Source: Paramacrobiotus metropolitanus (Eukaryota; Tardigrada; Eutardigrada; Parachela; Macrobiotidae). From it: a stretch of 64,000 bases of DNA. Numbering within the stretch: position 1 is the stretch's first letter; each line of letters begins with the position of its first letter. Shown here in pieces: positions 9,762 through 18,359 of this stretch. The notes beneath the pieces are model-generated. The model worked only from the letters and a program-made list of their open reading frames with translations, had not been told where the DNA came from and made no database searches. The stretch lies in the NCBI RefSeq assembly GCF_019649055.1, contig NW_026570316.1, positions 186,001-250,000 on the forward strand, in the 5' to 3' direction. Made by a program: the position numbers and the translations under genes.

Positions 9762-10121
9762 ACGGGATGAGCGTAATATGCAGCGAGTAATGGACCCTGC
9801 ATATTACAGAAAACAAAAAGCATAAAAAGGTTAAAACGAATGAGAAACAGTCGTATGGAAAAGCGAAAGTGAAAAGGTCAACTCGAGGGAAGCGTTAAGA
9901 CTAATAGAAAAGGTCACAGTAGTCAGAAAAAACGCTGATAACGTGAGAAAGGTCACCACGTTATAGCGATAGAAAGGAATTCAGGAGCTAGGAAAGTCTC
10001 GGCTCAGTAACGGAATAGGCGTAAAAACGATAAAAAGCCTGATAATGGATAGGAATGGAAAAGATTTACGGGGAACAGTTACTATGACGGATTGTTTTTA
10101 ATTTCAGATTTAAAGCGGAAA
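9762..10121 (+). promoter_or_regulatory. ORF2-ORF3 spacer with splice acceptor
   Basis: This 360-bp non-coding spacer carries three AAAGGTCA octamers within about 80 bp (near 9873, 9912 and 9947). It ends in a strong acceptor, TTGTTTTTAATTTCAG, with AG at 10106-10107, 15 bases before the ORF3 ATG at 10122. A subgenomic spliced message for ORF3 is the simplest reading. Confidence 0.5.
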
Positions 10122-11591
10122 ATGGCACAAAAAGGTCAAGCCACTCCTAAAGCCTCGGGAACGACATCGGAAATAGACAGATCTACGGGCTATAACCCAA
10201 AGTGTCCGGACTGTCTACGGAACAACAGAAAGGTCGATAAGAAGTTCCCGTGCTATACATGTGTTCACAAGTTGGGGGACCCACACATCGTTTCACTCGT
10301 TGGACTTATGGAAGTCAAACGGGGGAACATGGATGTTTTTCGGAACCTCATTAGCGCGAGGAATTATGGCAGCATCCCGGTAGAGGAGCGAATGTTACTT
10401 GAGGATCGTTACCGAGAAGCGATCCGGAATAACGAAAGTGGATGGGATGAAACCTTAGAACCATTGAAATGTCTACAAACAGACGCGTACCGTAAGAAGT
10501 TTGAAGAGGAACAAGAGAAGATGCACCGGCAACAGTTGGAAGACGAACTCCGCGCAAAAATTGAAGCGAACAATAGACGGGCTAGCGAACAGGCAGCTCG
10601 AGAGGCGATGCCCAGCTCATCAAACTCAGCCGTACCTACAGCGAGTCTCAACGAAGATGAAGCCCGGTTGATACGTCAGTCTCTCATTATTCAAACTGAT
10701 ACGCTGATAAACGATCCGGCCGCCATGCAAAAGGAATTATTCGACGCATTGTTGCGGGAAAAGCAGAGATTGCAGAAGGGGTTTGCTCCAGCACCATACA
10801 TAAAGAAGGAAATCGAAACACGTATGGAGGAGCTACGAAAAGCCCGTCAGAACGAGAGTAATGTCCTGCAAGCACTCAGAGGATTTAAACGGGACGAGGG
10901 TTTTATACGACCTCGATCACCTCCGCAAAGAGAAAGGTCACGCGGACATTCACGTGAACGGGAACGGACTTATGACCGCCAAAGTGAAAGACCACGCGAA
11001 CACTCTCGTGAAAGGACACGAGATTACCGCAGCGAAAGGTCACGCGAACGTTCTCGCGACCGAGATTATCGTGGCGGAAGAGGATGGGTACGCCATGGAA
11101 ATGAGATAACAGAAACGAGTATTCAGCGGAAAATCGACACGGCAAAGATTTTGGCCGCGACAAGAGGACGCGAAGAACAACGGCGTGCGGAGGCATTCCG
11201 CACAGAGCCTGAAAAGAAAGGTCATCAGGTGCCGTTGGGAGTTGCGTTCTGTAACCGTAATGTCAGAATGTCAACGCCTGAAAGGTCATGGGACAAAAGA
11301 CGTGAGCGCACACGGAATCGAACGCCAGACCCACAGGACAAGCGATGGCAAGAGAGAGCCAAGTACTATGCGGGTTTTGAATCTGGCGCAAGCAAAAGGT
11401 CATCGAGTGCGGAACGGGAAGACTCACCCCCGAAGCATCAGAGAATGGAATCGACAGTCCATGTCGTGGATCCCATCGTGAGTGCTGAGGATGACACGAT
11501 GGAGGGGGCTAGCCCAGTCGCAGCCTCAGTGTCCCAAGAGAACGTAATTCACCGAAGAAACGTGGTCCTCGACAGTGACCCTCGACAGTGA
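10122..11591 (+). CDS. Retroelement ORF3, segment a: zinc ribbon and RS/RE-rich protein
   Basis: I place the start at ATG 10122, just after the acceptor; the longer frame begins at a TTG. A CxxC-x12-CxxC cluster (residues 28, 31, 44, 47: CPDC and CYTC) suggests a zinc ribbon. A coiled-coil-prone helix follows at about residues 120-170 (FEEEQEKMHRQQLEDELRAK). Residues about 265-320 are an Arg-Ser/Arg-Glu tract (SRERERTYDRQSERPREHSR) like the RS domains of splicing factors. The frame ends at TGA 11589-11591 because of a 13-bp tandem duplication, and the protein continues in segment b. It may be an RNA-binding gag-like or splicing-related accessory protein. No family is recognised. Confidence 0.6.
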   Translation: MAQKGQATPKASGTTSEIDRSTGYNPKCPDCLRNNRKVDKKFPCYTCVHKLGDPHIVSLVGLMEVKRGNMDVFRNLISARNYGSIPVEERMLLEDRYREAIRNNESGWDETLEPLKCLQTDAYRKKFEEEQEKMHRQQLEDELRAKIEANNRRASEQAAREAMPSSSNSAVPTASLNEDEARLIRQSLIIQTDTLINDPAAMQKELFDALLREKQRLQKGFAPAPYIKKEIETRMEELRKARQNESNVLQALRGFKRDEGFIRPRSPPQRERSRGHSRERERTYDRQSERPREHSRERTRDYRSERSRERSRDRDYRGGRGWVRHGNEITETSIQRKIDTAKILAATRGREEQRRAEAFRTEPEKKGHQVPLGVAFCNRNVRMSTPERSWDKRRERTRNRTPDPQDKRWQERAKYYAGFESGASKRSSSAEREDSPPKHQRMESTVHVVDPIVSAEDDTMEGASPVAASVSQENVIHRRNVVLDSDPRQ

Positions 11592-11593
11592 CC
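11568..11593 (+). repeat. 13-bp tandem duplication that breaks ORF3
   Basis: CTCGACAGTGACC occurs at 11568-11580 and again at 11581-11593. The second copy shifts the frame by +1 and creates the ORF3a stop. Around it the amino acids LDSDP are read in both frames, so the original frame is easily inferred. It is a recent replication-slippage lesion in this copy. Confidence 0.85.
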
Positions 11594-12867
11594 CTCAACC
11601 GTCCACATCGGCGAGTAATGAACCGCTACAACGTGAACCAGAAGGACGACGCGAGCAAGCAGTTCAACGCGAACCGGACAATCGTCGCGAAGACGACCGA
11701 AGAACGACTTCCAGATTTAATAACCGACACCCTGATCTTATCGACATGGAATATGACATGAGTGATACTCATGAGCAAACGTTGGAAATTTGTCGATATT
11801 TCGGGATCGAACCTGATTCGGTTGAAGCTAACAAGATCGGCACCATAATGCGCCAGCTACGCCAATTCTTATTAGACTCTGGCTACGCTCAAGAAATTAG
11901 ACAAGGATTGGAAGAAGGAAACTTCCATCGACTACACATTCCCCGCGATTCGGCGAGAGATTGTTATCTCCCGATCCGACAGAATGGGCTGCATAGTCTA
12001 TTGGACTTGAATTTACTAGATGTGCCACTGGACACGACTGACCCAGTGGGGATGACCCAATTTTATTATACCGATTACCCTGAACGACAGGAATATGTGG
12101 CTCAATTCGTTCTACGCCATGTGAATCCAGCTTTTAAATTGCTTGCAGCGAGAGCATCAATAGGATTACAAGTCGATCCTACGGACCATGCCGCAAAAAG
12201 GATGGGGCAAAAGGTCTTTGCTGCACGACTCGCACATTATAAGACACAAAATCAGTTGGTGTCTAATACCATGAAGGACGATATCCCACCGTTGTTCCGA
12301 CCTCATGTGGCGAAATTGGGCGAACCCATGGAACACGTCGGAATAGCCCATACGGCCAGAAAGGCGTTGAAAAAGTGTAAGACACGAAGGGAAAAGGGCA
12401 ATCTCACACAGCGACACGCCTCCCAAGTTGAAGAGCGGATTAACCGGATTAAAGATACCATGGGAAGCGACTACGTTGAACCAGTGGACGGAGTCGAAAC
12501 GTACATAAACGAATTCCTTGTGAATAAAGGTGATCGACGTCCGGAACGCGCTCCTAACCAGATAGGAAGACGTGGTTTGCGAAACCAGCAGCTACGAGAT
12601 AATCTAGCTGATGTGCAACGTCGACTGGCGGACGATCCTAATAACCGAAGACTGCGGTTAGAGGAAAATGACGCACGCCACCAAGTCGAGGCGATTAAGC
12701 GTAGCCGCCAAGGGAAAGGTCGTGGTCAGCGAGCAGTTGACCCGGAAAAGGTCATGGAAGTTGACTTGACGGAACCAGTCGACCGAACTTCTGACCGAAA
12801 TCAACCGGAAAGTGCTAAGAAGCGCCCGCCAAGAGATGGCGAGGGCGATTCAAGTGAAATGGAATAG
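11575..12867 (+). CDS. Retroelement ORF3, segment b
   Basis: The first codon is GTG inside the 13-bp duplication, so this is the downstream part of ORF3 and not a separate gene; with segment a the intact ORF would be about 920 codons. After a charged linker there is a globular, mostly helical region at residues about 60-260 (EQTLEICRYFGIEPDSVEAN, then NGLHSLLDLNLLDVPLDTTD, then RQEYVAQFVLRHVNPAFKLL). A basic helical segment follows (RKALKKCKTRREKGN), then an Arg-rich coiled coil and a Lys/Arg-rich tail. There is no signal peptide, membrane segment or zinc knuckle. The size, helical core and basic tail would suit a capsid or nucleocapsid protein, but I cannot assign a family. Confidence 0.58.
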   Translation: MTLDSDPQPSTSASNEPLQREPEGRREQAVQREPDNRREDDRRTTSRFNNRHPDLIDMEYDMSDTHEQTLEICRYFGIEPDSVEANKIGTIMRQLRQFLLDSGYAQEIRQGLEEGNFHRLHIPRDSARDCYLPIRQNGLHSLLDLNLLDVPLDTTDPVGMTQFYYTDYPERQEYVAQFVLRHVNPAFKLLAARASIGLQVDPTDHAAKRMGQKVFAARLAHYKTQNQLVSNTMKDDIPPLFRPHVAKLGEPMEHVGIAHTARKALKKCKTRREKGNLTQRHASQVEERINRIKDTMGSDYVEPVDGVETYINEFLVNKGDRRPERAPNQIGRRGLRNQQLRDNLADVQRRLADDPNNRRLRLEENDARHQVEAIKRSRQGKGRGQRAVDPEKVMEVDLTEPVDRTSDRNQPESAKKRPPRDGEGDSSEME

Positions 12868-13047
12868 TGATGATCGTTAGGATCACACTATTGAAAAGGC
12901 GTCTACGGCATTTGTCGGCACGTCACAAAAATGGTGTTGTATAAGGGCGACGTGACATATTTACTTAAAACTGTATTTGTGTATTTGTTGTTTGCAGCGT
13001 TTATAGCACAGAAACCGAAAGGATAAAGAAATCATGTGGAGCATCGA
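12868..13047 (+). other. Non-coding spacer after ORF3 with acceptor-like site
   Basis: No coding potential is seen. TTTGTTGTTTGCAG (AG at 12996-12997) resembles a further splice acceptor just upstream of the tandem array. Confidence 0.4.
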
Positions 13048-13510
13048 ATGGGGTTTAAATTGATTCGGTCTATAAAGCCGGCCCCAAGGGAGTAGTTGCG
13101 GCAGTCAGCCGGCTCTCCTCCTTAAGCGACTCAGTGTTATAAATTGGCGAGAGAAACTACGGTAATCAAGCCGGATCTCTTGAATACGGAAGTGGGCCAC
13201 AAGCGGCGAAAAAGAGAAAGACAACAGGTGGAAATATTAATGGGGTAAACTTGATGCGGCAGTCAGCCGGCCTCATTAGGGTTGCTACGGTAAACTATGC
13301 CGGCAATCTCTCCAAGCGACTCAGTGTTATAAATCAACGAGAGAAATAGCGGTAACCAAGCCGGATCTCTCGTACCGAAGTTGGGCCACAAGCGGCGAAC
13401 AAGAGTAAAAGATTGAATGTGGAAACGCCATGGGGTAAATTTAATGCGGTAAACAGCCGGCCCCATCGGAGATGTTACGGTAAACTCTGCCGGCACTCTG
13501 GCCGCTCGAG
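13048..13510 (+). repeat. Tandem array of about 190-bp units in the element 3' UTR
   Basis: Units start at 13048, 13240 and 13430 (ATGGGGT...), with periods of 192 and 190 bp. The third is truncated near 13510. Shared landmarks are AGCGACTCAGTGTTATAAAT, AAGCCGGATCTCT and GGGCCACAAGCGGCGAA, plus several short CGGTAAAC/GCCGGC-type inverted pairs. Its position between the last ORF and the LTR resembles regulatory or insulator arrays of other gypsy elements. Confidence 0.8.
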
Positions 13511-14045
13511 GCATATTGAAGTTGGATGTGCGACGGAAAGGTCAAATTGAAAGTCTTACCAGGGAGGCAAGCGAAGAAGTGCTTGAAAGTCGTTAAAAAT
13601 CGGCTAAGTTCCTCCATGACCTATGACGGAAGTTTGAAAAGAAGTCGGATGACCTTTGGGATCATCATTGCCCAACAGAGTCACCGTATCAGGACTTAAA
13701 GTCGCATGACCTTTTGGGACCATTAGCCCAAGTGAGTCGCACATCCCGGATCATCTCAACAAAGGATGACCTTTACCAGGGAGGAAGCGAACTACGCTTG
13801 TCTACATGACGTCCCTCCATGACCTTTATTGAATCTCATTGTAAAGACGTACAATTGATACGCACGTTATCCCAAAGATGAAGCAGTATTCCTAAGTCGT
13901 ACTTGATACGCACCTGATTCTCAAGCGGATTGTGATGAAAAGTCGCATTACGGATGCGCGGACTTGCTCAACAGAGCGAAATGGGCCAAAGAGTGCGGAA
14001 AACGGTGGACAGGACCTGTGACCTATACGAGTCAGAAATGGAGGA
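13511..14045 (+). promoter_or_regulatory. TGACCTTT-rich 3' untranslated region
   Basis: One AAAGGTCA (13537) and four TGACCTTT (near 13647, 13707, 13766, 13818) occur within 300 bp, with two more TGACCTAT variants. Two diverged copies of an ACCAGGGAGG...CCTCCATGACCT block lie near 13558-13620 and 13776-13830. The stretch ends with a purine-rich run AGAAATGGAGGA (14034-14045) that could be the polypurine tract. Confidence 0.55.
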
Positions 14046-14651
14046 TCCTAGTCTACTTTTGATTAATACTTTTGTTGATCTTTTAACTGTTGATCTGTTT
14101 TGTATTAGAATTGATATGGAATAGTATTTTGGTACAGATCTCTTTATTCACATTGTGCATTTGGAATTGTGTGATAAACGGAATAAGAGAATTTGATGTT
14201 TTTGAGCACGCACAGACACCGGCGACCGTCTTTTCGTGGATTCCGGAGTGTGCTGAGCCTCAACGGAGCTCGGCATCCCCCCAGAGGCATGTGAGACGAG
14301 GGCTCACTAGCGTTCACGCCTGTGGCGCTAGGCGCTACGCCGATGGATTACGGTCTGTGTTGTGTCTCGCTTCTGATTGGCTCGCGCTTTATTAGTGGGC
14401 GCGGTATAGCACGTGCTGCACACTGTTGCACAGTGTGGAATTGGCTCTACGATTTGCGATCGAGCTGTGCCGATGAGGATGTTGATTTCTGTTGTGCAGA
14501 CTTTCAATATATTAAAAGTCAGCAATTAGCGGTGCGACGTCTAGTGTTTTCGCTTAGTTCGCAATCCAGATCGCATTGCTCACTCCACAGGATCTATCCC
14601 GTTTAGGTCTCTGTCCCTGGATCACAGTTGGATCTAGCATTAGAGTATGTT
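14046..14651 (+). repeat. Candidate 3' LTR
   Basis: The block follows a polypurine-like run, changes base composition abruptly and contains no AAAGGTCA. It could start at a TGTTGATC (about 14083 or 14090) and end ...TATGTTACA at about 14651. An inverted CCAAT (GATTGG, about 14376) lies inside. The upstream LTR is outside the window, so the repeat itself cannot be verified. Confidence 0.4.
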
Positions 14652-15059
14652 ACACTGCTAACCGTAAAGAGGAAATACCTCAGCCGAAAGTACTCGGTAC
14701 ATCTGTACACGCGGCACATCGCAAATCGATTATCAACAAGCCATGAAAAGGGGGCTAAAATATAGAAAGCCATAATATAGACATAACAGAATAATTACAG
14801 ATATTTACTTGTACAGCATTGTGCAGCGGCGTCTTATGTACAGTACAGCATGTTTTTGTTTTCCTGCTGCTCCTTGTCATCCGTTCTCAACTTTCTTTTT
14901 TATCCACACAGACCTCCTCTCTACAAACACAACATGGATTATTCACCAGAATATTTTTGAATAACGGTGTCGTTGTTAATTCGAATTTTCTGATATCACT
15001 TAGACACTTACCGTACATAATTGACGTTTTTGGATATCATGGCTGGTTTTATCTCCTAA
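14652..15059. other. Intergenic, nothing recognised
   Basis: AT-rich flank of the retroelement. Only short chance ORFs are present. Confidence 0.5.
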
Positions 15060-15271
15060 AAATTCGTTACCATAATTACACAGATGATTGTATCACTACG
15101 GGTACAGGGATACTCATTTACGCTTAAGTAGTCTGAGTTCTCATGGCCACTCTTACCCAACAATGATACCCAAGGATTTTCGATTTGAGCGGGCAGTTCG
15201 AAATTGGCTGCAGTCACAAACACAAAAATAAGCACAATTAAAAAAATAACGACGGTAAGGCTATGGGCCAT
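15060..15271 (-). CDS. Candidate small secreted peptide (first exon or whole)
   Basis: ATG at 15271-15269 opens a clear signal peptide (MAHSLTVVIFLIVLIFVFVTA) with likely cleavage after TAA, followed by a short polar peptide. A donor-like GTAAGA occurs after about 42 codons, so the remaining frame may be intron and a downstream exon is not located. A TATAAAAAG box lies at 15387-15395 on this strand, about 120 bases upstream of the ATG. Function is unknown. Confidence 0.45.
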
Positions 15272-15386
15272 TTTTGCAGTTTGACGCGTGTATGAAAAAT
15301 TAATAGTCCAAAGTTATAATCTTTTCCGTTCACCTACTGTAATTCAAAAAAACTGAAGCTTGAACGAAAGACCACCGACATCTATT

Positions 15387-15395
15387 CTTTTTATA
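15387..15395 (-). promoter_or_regulatory. TATA box of the candidate secreted peptide
   Basis: TATAAAAAG on the minus strand, in a suitable position for the signal-peptide ORF beginning at 15271. Confidence 0.4.
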
Positions 15396-16798
15396 CTTAT
15401 ACTGTATTGCGACACGCGCTACGCAGTCATAATAATTATTATCATTGTGGTATTTAATGGTTAAAGAACAGATCCATACTCGTACTGCATAAATATCTGT
15501 AGATATCGGTATAAACTATTAGAACAATGCTCTATATCGGCTCGGAATGGGAATTTCCTAGTAAATATTTACTGTTTGACAACATACAAAATTACAACAT
15601 ACAACACATAAATTACCAGCAATTGTTATTAAAATTGTTTTCCATACGCAACAACTAGTCGCCACTGGTTAAGCAGCGAACATGTGTTTTCTACTGGGCG
15701 TAACTGTTAACGATGTCATGCCGAACTCTGCAGTCTGCACGCGCCTTGGGCGTCGGCCTCCACTGCTCTGCCATTTGCTGGAATGGTAGATTTTAGATTG
15801 CAACCGCCCAAAACTTCCGAACGGCACCTTAAATTGTGCCTATCCATTTTTCGTGTTTTTTAACATGTATAACACAAGCGCTGATATAGATTTGTTAAGC
15901 CAGACGCTTTTGCCGAATTGTAAATCAAGAATTGTATTTTCAGAAAATAATATTCCTAAATAATTTTGCACACCTACCAAAATATGCCGCTACAAAGGTT
16001 TTACGAATGCCGTTAGCGTAAAACATAATGGGCTGGCAAAATGTACGAGGAATGCGCTTTTGCAGCTGTACACCATCCGATCACCTGTATATAGTCATGT
16101 CTGAGTACACAATCTCTATACGTGACAACAGCCAAAACTGATTGTCATTCGATGCCGGACATAGTTATGCGATTTTTATGCATGTTTAATCGGAAATGTT
16201 GGCGTAGAATCTCCGTTATAACTAAAATAATGTTCATAAAAATGACATGTGTCCATCTAAAAAATGTTCACGAGCGGAAACACGTGTCATACACTGTACA
16301 GGTGCTTGGAAGACGACACTAGTATCGATAGAAAACAATTGGTACTCATTATCACCACATCTTGCATGTATAAGTAAGTTGTTTTAGCATGCAGGTATTT
16401 GCCACGCTACAAACAACATGTACTTATGGTTAGGTTTTTATAAATTAAGTCTGGAGTTTCCGCAACGTCATGTCCGTTTTTTTAGGCTACCAGCCTACCA
16501 CAATTCAGCAATGACTCGTTAGTTTTTACTTCCGCTTTAATTAACACGTTTGTAATAGCATTTGGTACACAGGATACCGCAGACAATACACAACCGGTAT
16601 TGTTAATAAGCACGCTAGCTTTGCGGTTAAAGCACGATTAATGTAGTCAATGCAATTCTGATCGGAAAAACCAGAATTCGCATTTTTTTAACGAGGGGTT
16701 TCACATGAGAATACATGCGGATAAACAGGAAAATGTCCGTTGTGAAATAATCTCGGACGGTATAAACTGCCAACCGGCAATCTGCTAAGAATTATCAG
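15396..16798. other. Intergenic, no gene recognised
   Basis: AT-rich sequence with only short chance ORFs, including a 66-codon one at 16122 without family features. Confidence 0.5.
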
Positions 16799-16806
16799 TA
16801 TAAAAA
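16799..16806 (+). promoter_or_regulatory. TATA box of the 16947 gene
   Basis: TATAAAAA lies 141 bases before the ATG at 16947, leaving room for a 5' UTR of about 110 bases. Confidence 0.5.
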
Positions 16807-16946
16807 CAGCATATATACAGAGTACCGCCTGGCTTTAGGCTTAGATATTGTACAGAATTTGAATTGTTGTTTACATCCCTTGTTACATTGCGTTTCATTT
16901 GCGCTGGTCCTAACTTTAAATTTTAGTATTTGTACCCATTGAAATA

Positions 16947-17528
16947 ATGAGCCAGCTTTTACCCGCTGTAAGTGAGTTAGGATGTACAGTTGAATTAATT
17001 TTGCATGATCAGTATTAGACTAACTATAGACTATACATTTTTACAATTTGGCAGCTGCAGTTTCATATACTTCCACAAATATTGCACTTTTACGAATTTA
17101 ATATTATGTGTAAATGATGCTTTTATTACTGTGAACCAATAAAAGACTTCAAATTGTATGTATTTCAGCTTTGCCTGTTGGTGGCCGGTGTTCTCGTTAT
17201 GGTTTATCTGGATACAGCAGAGAGTCGCGAGATACGCCACGGCGGACGCGGACCGGCACGCCGCGTGGTCAACCATGTGGGACGTAACTTCCCGCGTCGT
17301 GTGGGCCACATGATCAGCCGACCGGGTCGCTACGGGAACTTCTACCGTCATCGTCCGCGCTATATCGGCTATGGCTACCCGGTGGTGTATCCCGGATACG
17401 TGTACGGCAGTGACCCCTATGCCTGGTATTCCAATCCCGTCCCGCAGGAGGTGTATCCCCAAGACTACGATCCCAATAATTATTGTCAGGATGATAATGA
17501 GGATGGGGTTTGTGACGATGCGGAATAG
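16947..17528 (+). CDS. Two-exon secreted Arg/Gly/Tyr-rich protein
   Basis: Exon 1 (16947-16967) encodes only MSQLLPA and ends at a GTAAGT donor. Exon 2 (17169-17528) starts after TATTTCAG in the same phase, and the join gives a typical signal peptide running to about ...VYLDTAES. The 126-residue product has a basic Arg/Gly/His region (HGGRGPARRVVNHVGRNFPR), then a Tyr/Pro/Gly-rich segment (GYGYPVVYPGYVYGSDPYAW) and an acidic end with two cysteines (YCQDDNEDGVCDDAE). I do not recognise a family. Tyr/Gly/Pro-rich secreted proteins are often cuticle or matrix components, but that is a guess. Upstream exon and signal peptide continuity are strong support for the structure. Confidence 0.72.
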
Positions 17529-18022
17529 ATCAACTCGACTCATATGCGTTTTCGGATGTTTTATGCGGTTTTTATAAAAAAATCCGACAAAAAGTTCGAT
17601 CAGTTATGATCGATTATAAGGATGTAAGCCGTTTCCGGCTGCGCCAGTATATTCAAGTACAACTGTGTTCGGTGTATTTTATCTTTCGTGAATGTGTAAT
17701 AGAAACTTTCCTTTTGTACTGTAATAGAAACTTTCATGACATTATGACAATTTTTACGTGGAGCAACCGTTGCTGCCATTAAACCAAAGTATACTCAAGG
17801 TGAATTATTTCCAACGTGTCAATAATTGCAATCCTTTTGCAATCAGCAATTACAAATTAAGCATCGCTATACTTTGTATAAAAAACCCAAGTCGTATTTA
17901 TTATCGGATAGAATTTTAAGCCGCCAATTTTGTACCGTCACGTAATAATATGAACCATCTAAAATGAAATAGTATTGTCAGTATAACATATGGTTATATG
18001 TTATTATTATTAATTTTATTTC
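17529..18022. other. 3' flank of the secreted-protein gene
   Basis: AT-rich and non-coding. A short direct repeat (CTGTAATAGAAACTTTC-like) lies near 17695-17735. Confidence 0.45.
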
Positions 18023-18086
18023 GTTATTCGGTATCAGTTTGGTTTGTGCGCAACGACGCGCGCAGACTAAATTAATACCGAATAAC
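18023..18086 (+). ncRNA. Candidate 64-nt RNA hairpin (pre-miRNA-like)
   Basis: Arms 18023-18051 and 18058-18086 pair across a 6-base loop (AACGAC). Of 29 positions, 24 are Watson-Crick and 4 are G-U wobbles if the plus strand is transcribed. Only one is a mismatch (C-A). Read as the minus strand the same four wobbles become mismatches, so the substitutions look compatible with plus-strand RNA folding. Flanking AT-rich sequence can extend the stem partly. A hairpin MITE is the main alternative. Confidence 0.4.
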
Positions 18087-18359
18087 CCAATAAATAATAA
18101 TGGGCTCAATAGCCGGACAATTGTTTTTGATACGAGAAAAAAACTAAAGTACCGTACACAGACGGAAATCCATTAACACAACATCGCGAACTGGCATACT
18201 TCTATATTCCCCTTACTATAATTATTGCTCGATTTTTGGCATGCTGCTTCCATTTAAACTTTTCGTATACAGTAAAGACAAGAAAAAAATATAATTGATA
18301 TCATAATCGGATATTGATAATATCATAACCGGCGAATATCATTACCGGTACATATACGA

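Larger units (their letters stand above)
21..14025. promoter_or_regulatory. Dispersed AAAGGTCA (nuclear-receptor half-site) array
   Basis: By eye I count about 40 copies of AAAGGTCA or its complement TGACCTTT in the element, plus about 13 further AGGTCA hexamers. Random expectation is about 0.4 octamers for 14 kb on both strands. Examples: 76-83, 357-364, 573-580, 1467-1474, 2316-2323, 2358-2365, 3233-3240, 9873, 9912, 9947, 10933, 11034, 13647, 13707, 13766, 13818. Copies fall in all three codon phases (giving ERS, KGH/KGQ and KV) and in non-coding spacers, so a peptide repeat does not explain them. AGGTCA with a 5' A extension is the monomeric half-site of NR4A, ERR and FTZ-F1 class nuclear receptors. 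Binding is inference. Confidence 0.7.
1..14651 (+). mobile_element. Large Ty3/gypsy-like LTR retroelement, 3' part
   Basis: The element enters from the left edge with an open pol frame and ends in a candidate LTR. Order in the window: pol tail, RT, RNase H, integrase, two further long reading frames, a 190-bp tandem array, a TGACCTTT-rich spacer and an LTR-like block. Gag, protease start and 5' LTR lie outside. More than 8 kb follows integrase, far more than the usual env-sized space, and none of the downstream ORFs shows an envelope-like signal peptide or membrane anchor. Frameshifts in pol, ORF2 and ORF3 suggest a decayed copy, or programmed frameshifting in some cases. The top strand is purine-rich and loaded with AAAGGTCA. 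RT and integrase identify the superfamily with confidence; the 3' boundary is tentative. Confidence 0.85.

Noticed and set aside
11185-11481. Overlapping plus-strand ORF inside ORF3a
   Set aside because: It is the +1 frame of an Arg/Glu-rich coding region and the main frame is better supported.
4757-12867. Envelope gene downstream of pol
   Set aside because: No signal peptide, fusion segment, furin site or membrane anchor was found in any of the downstream frames.
14090-14606. Plus-strand ORFs of about 100 codons in the candidate LTR
   Set aside because: They lie in LTR-like sequence without codon or motif support.
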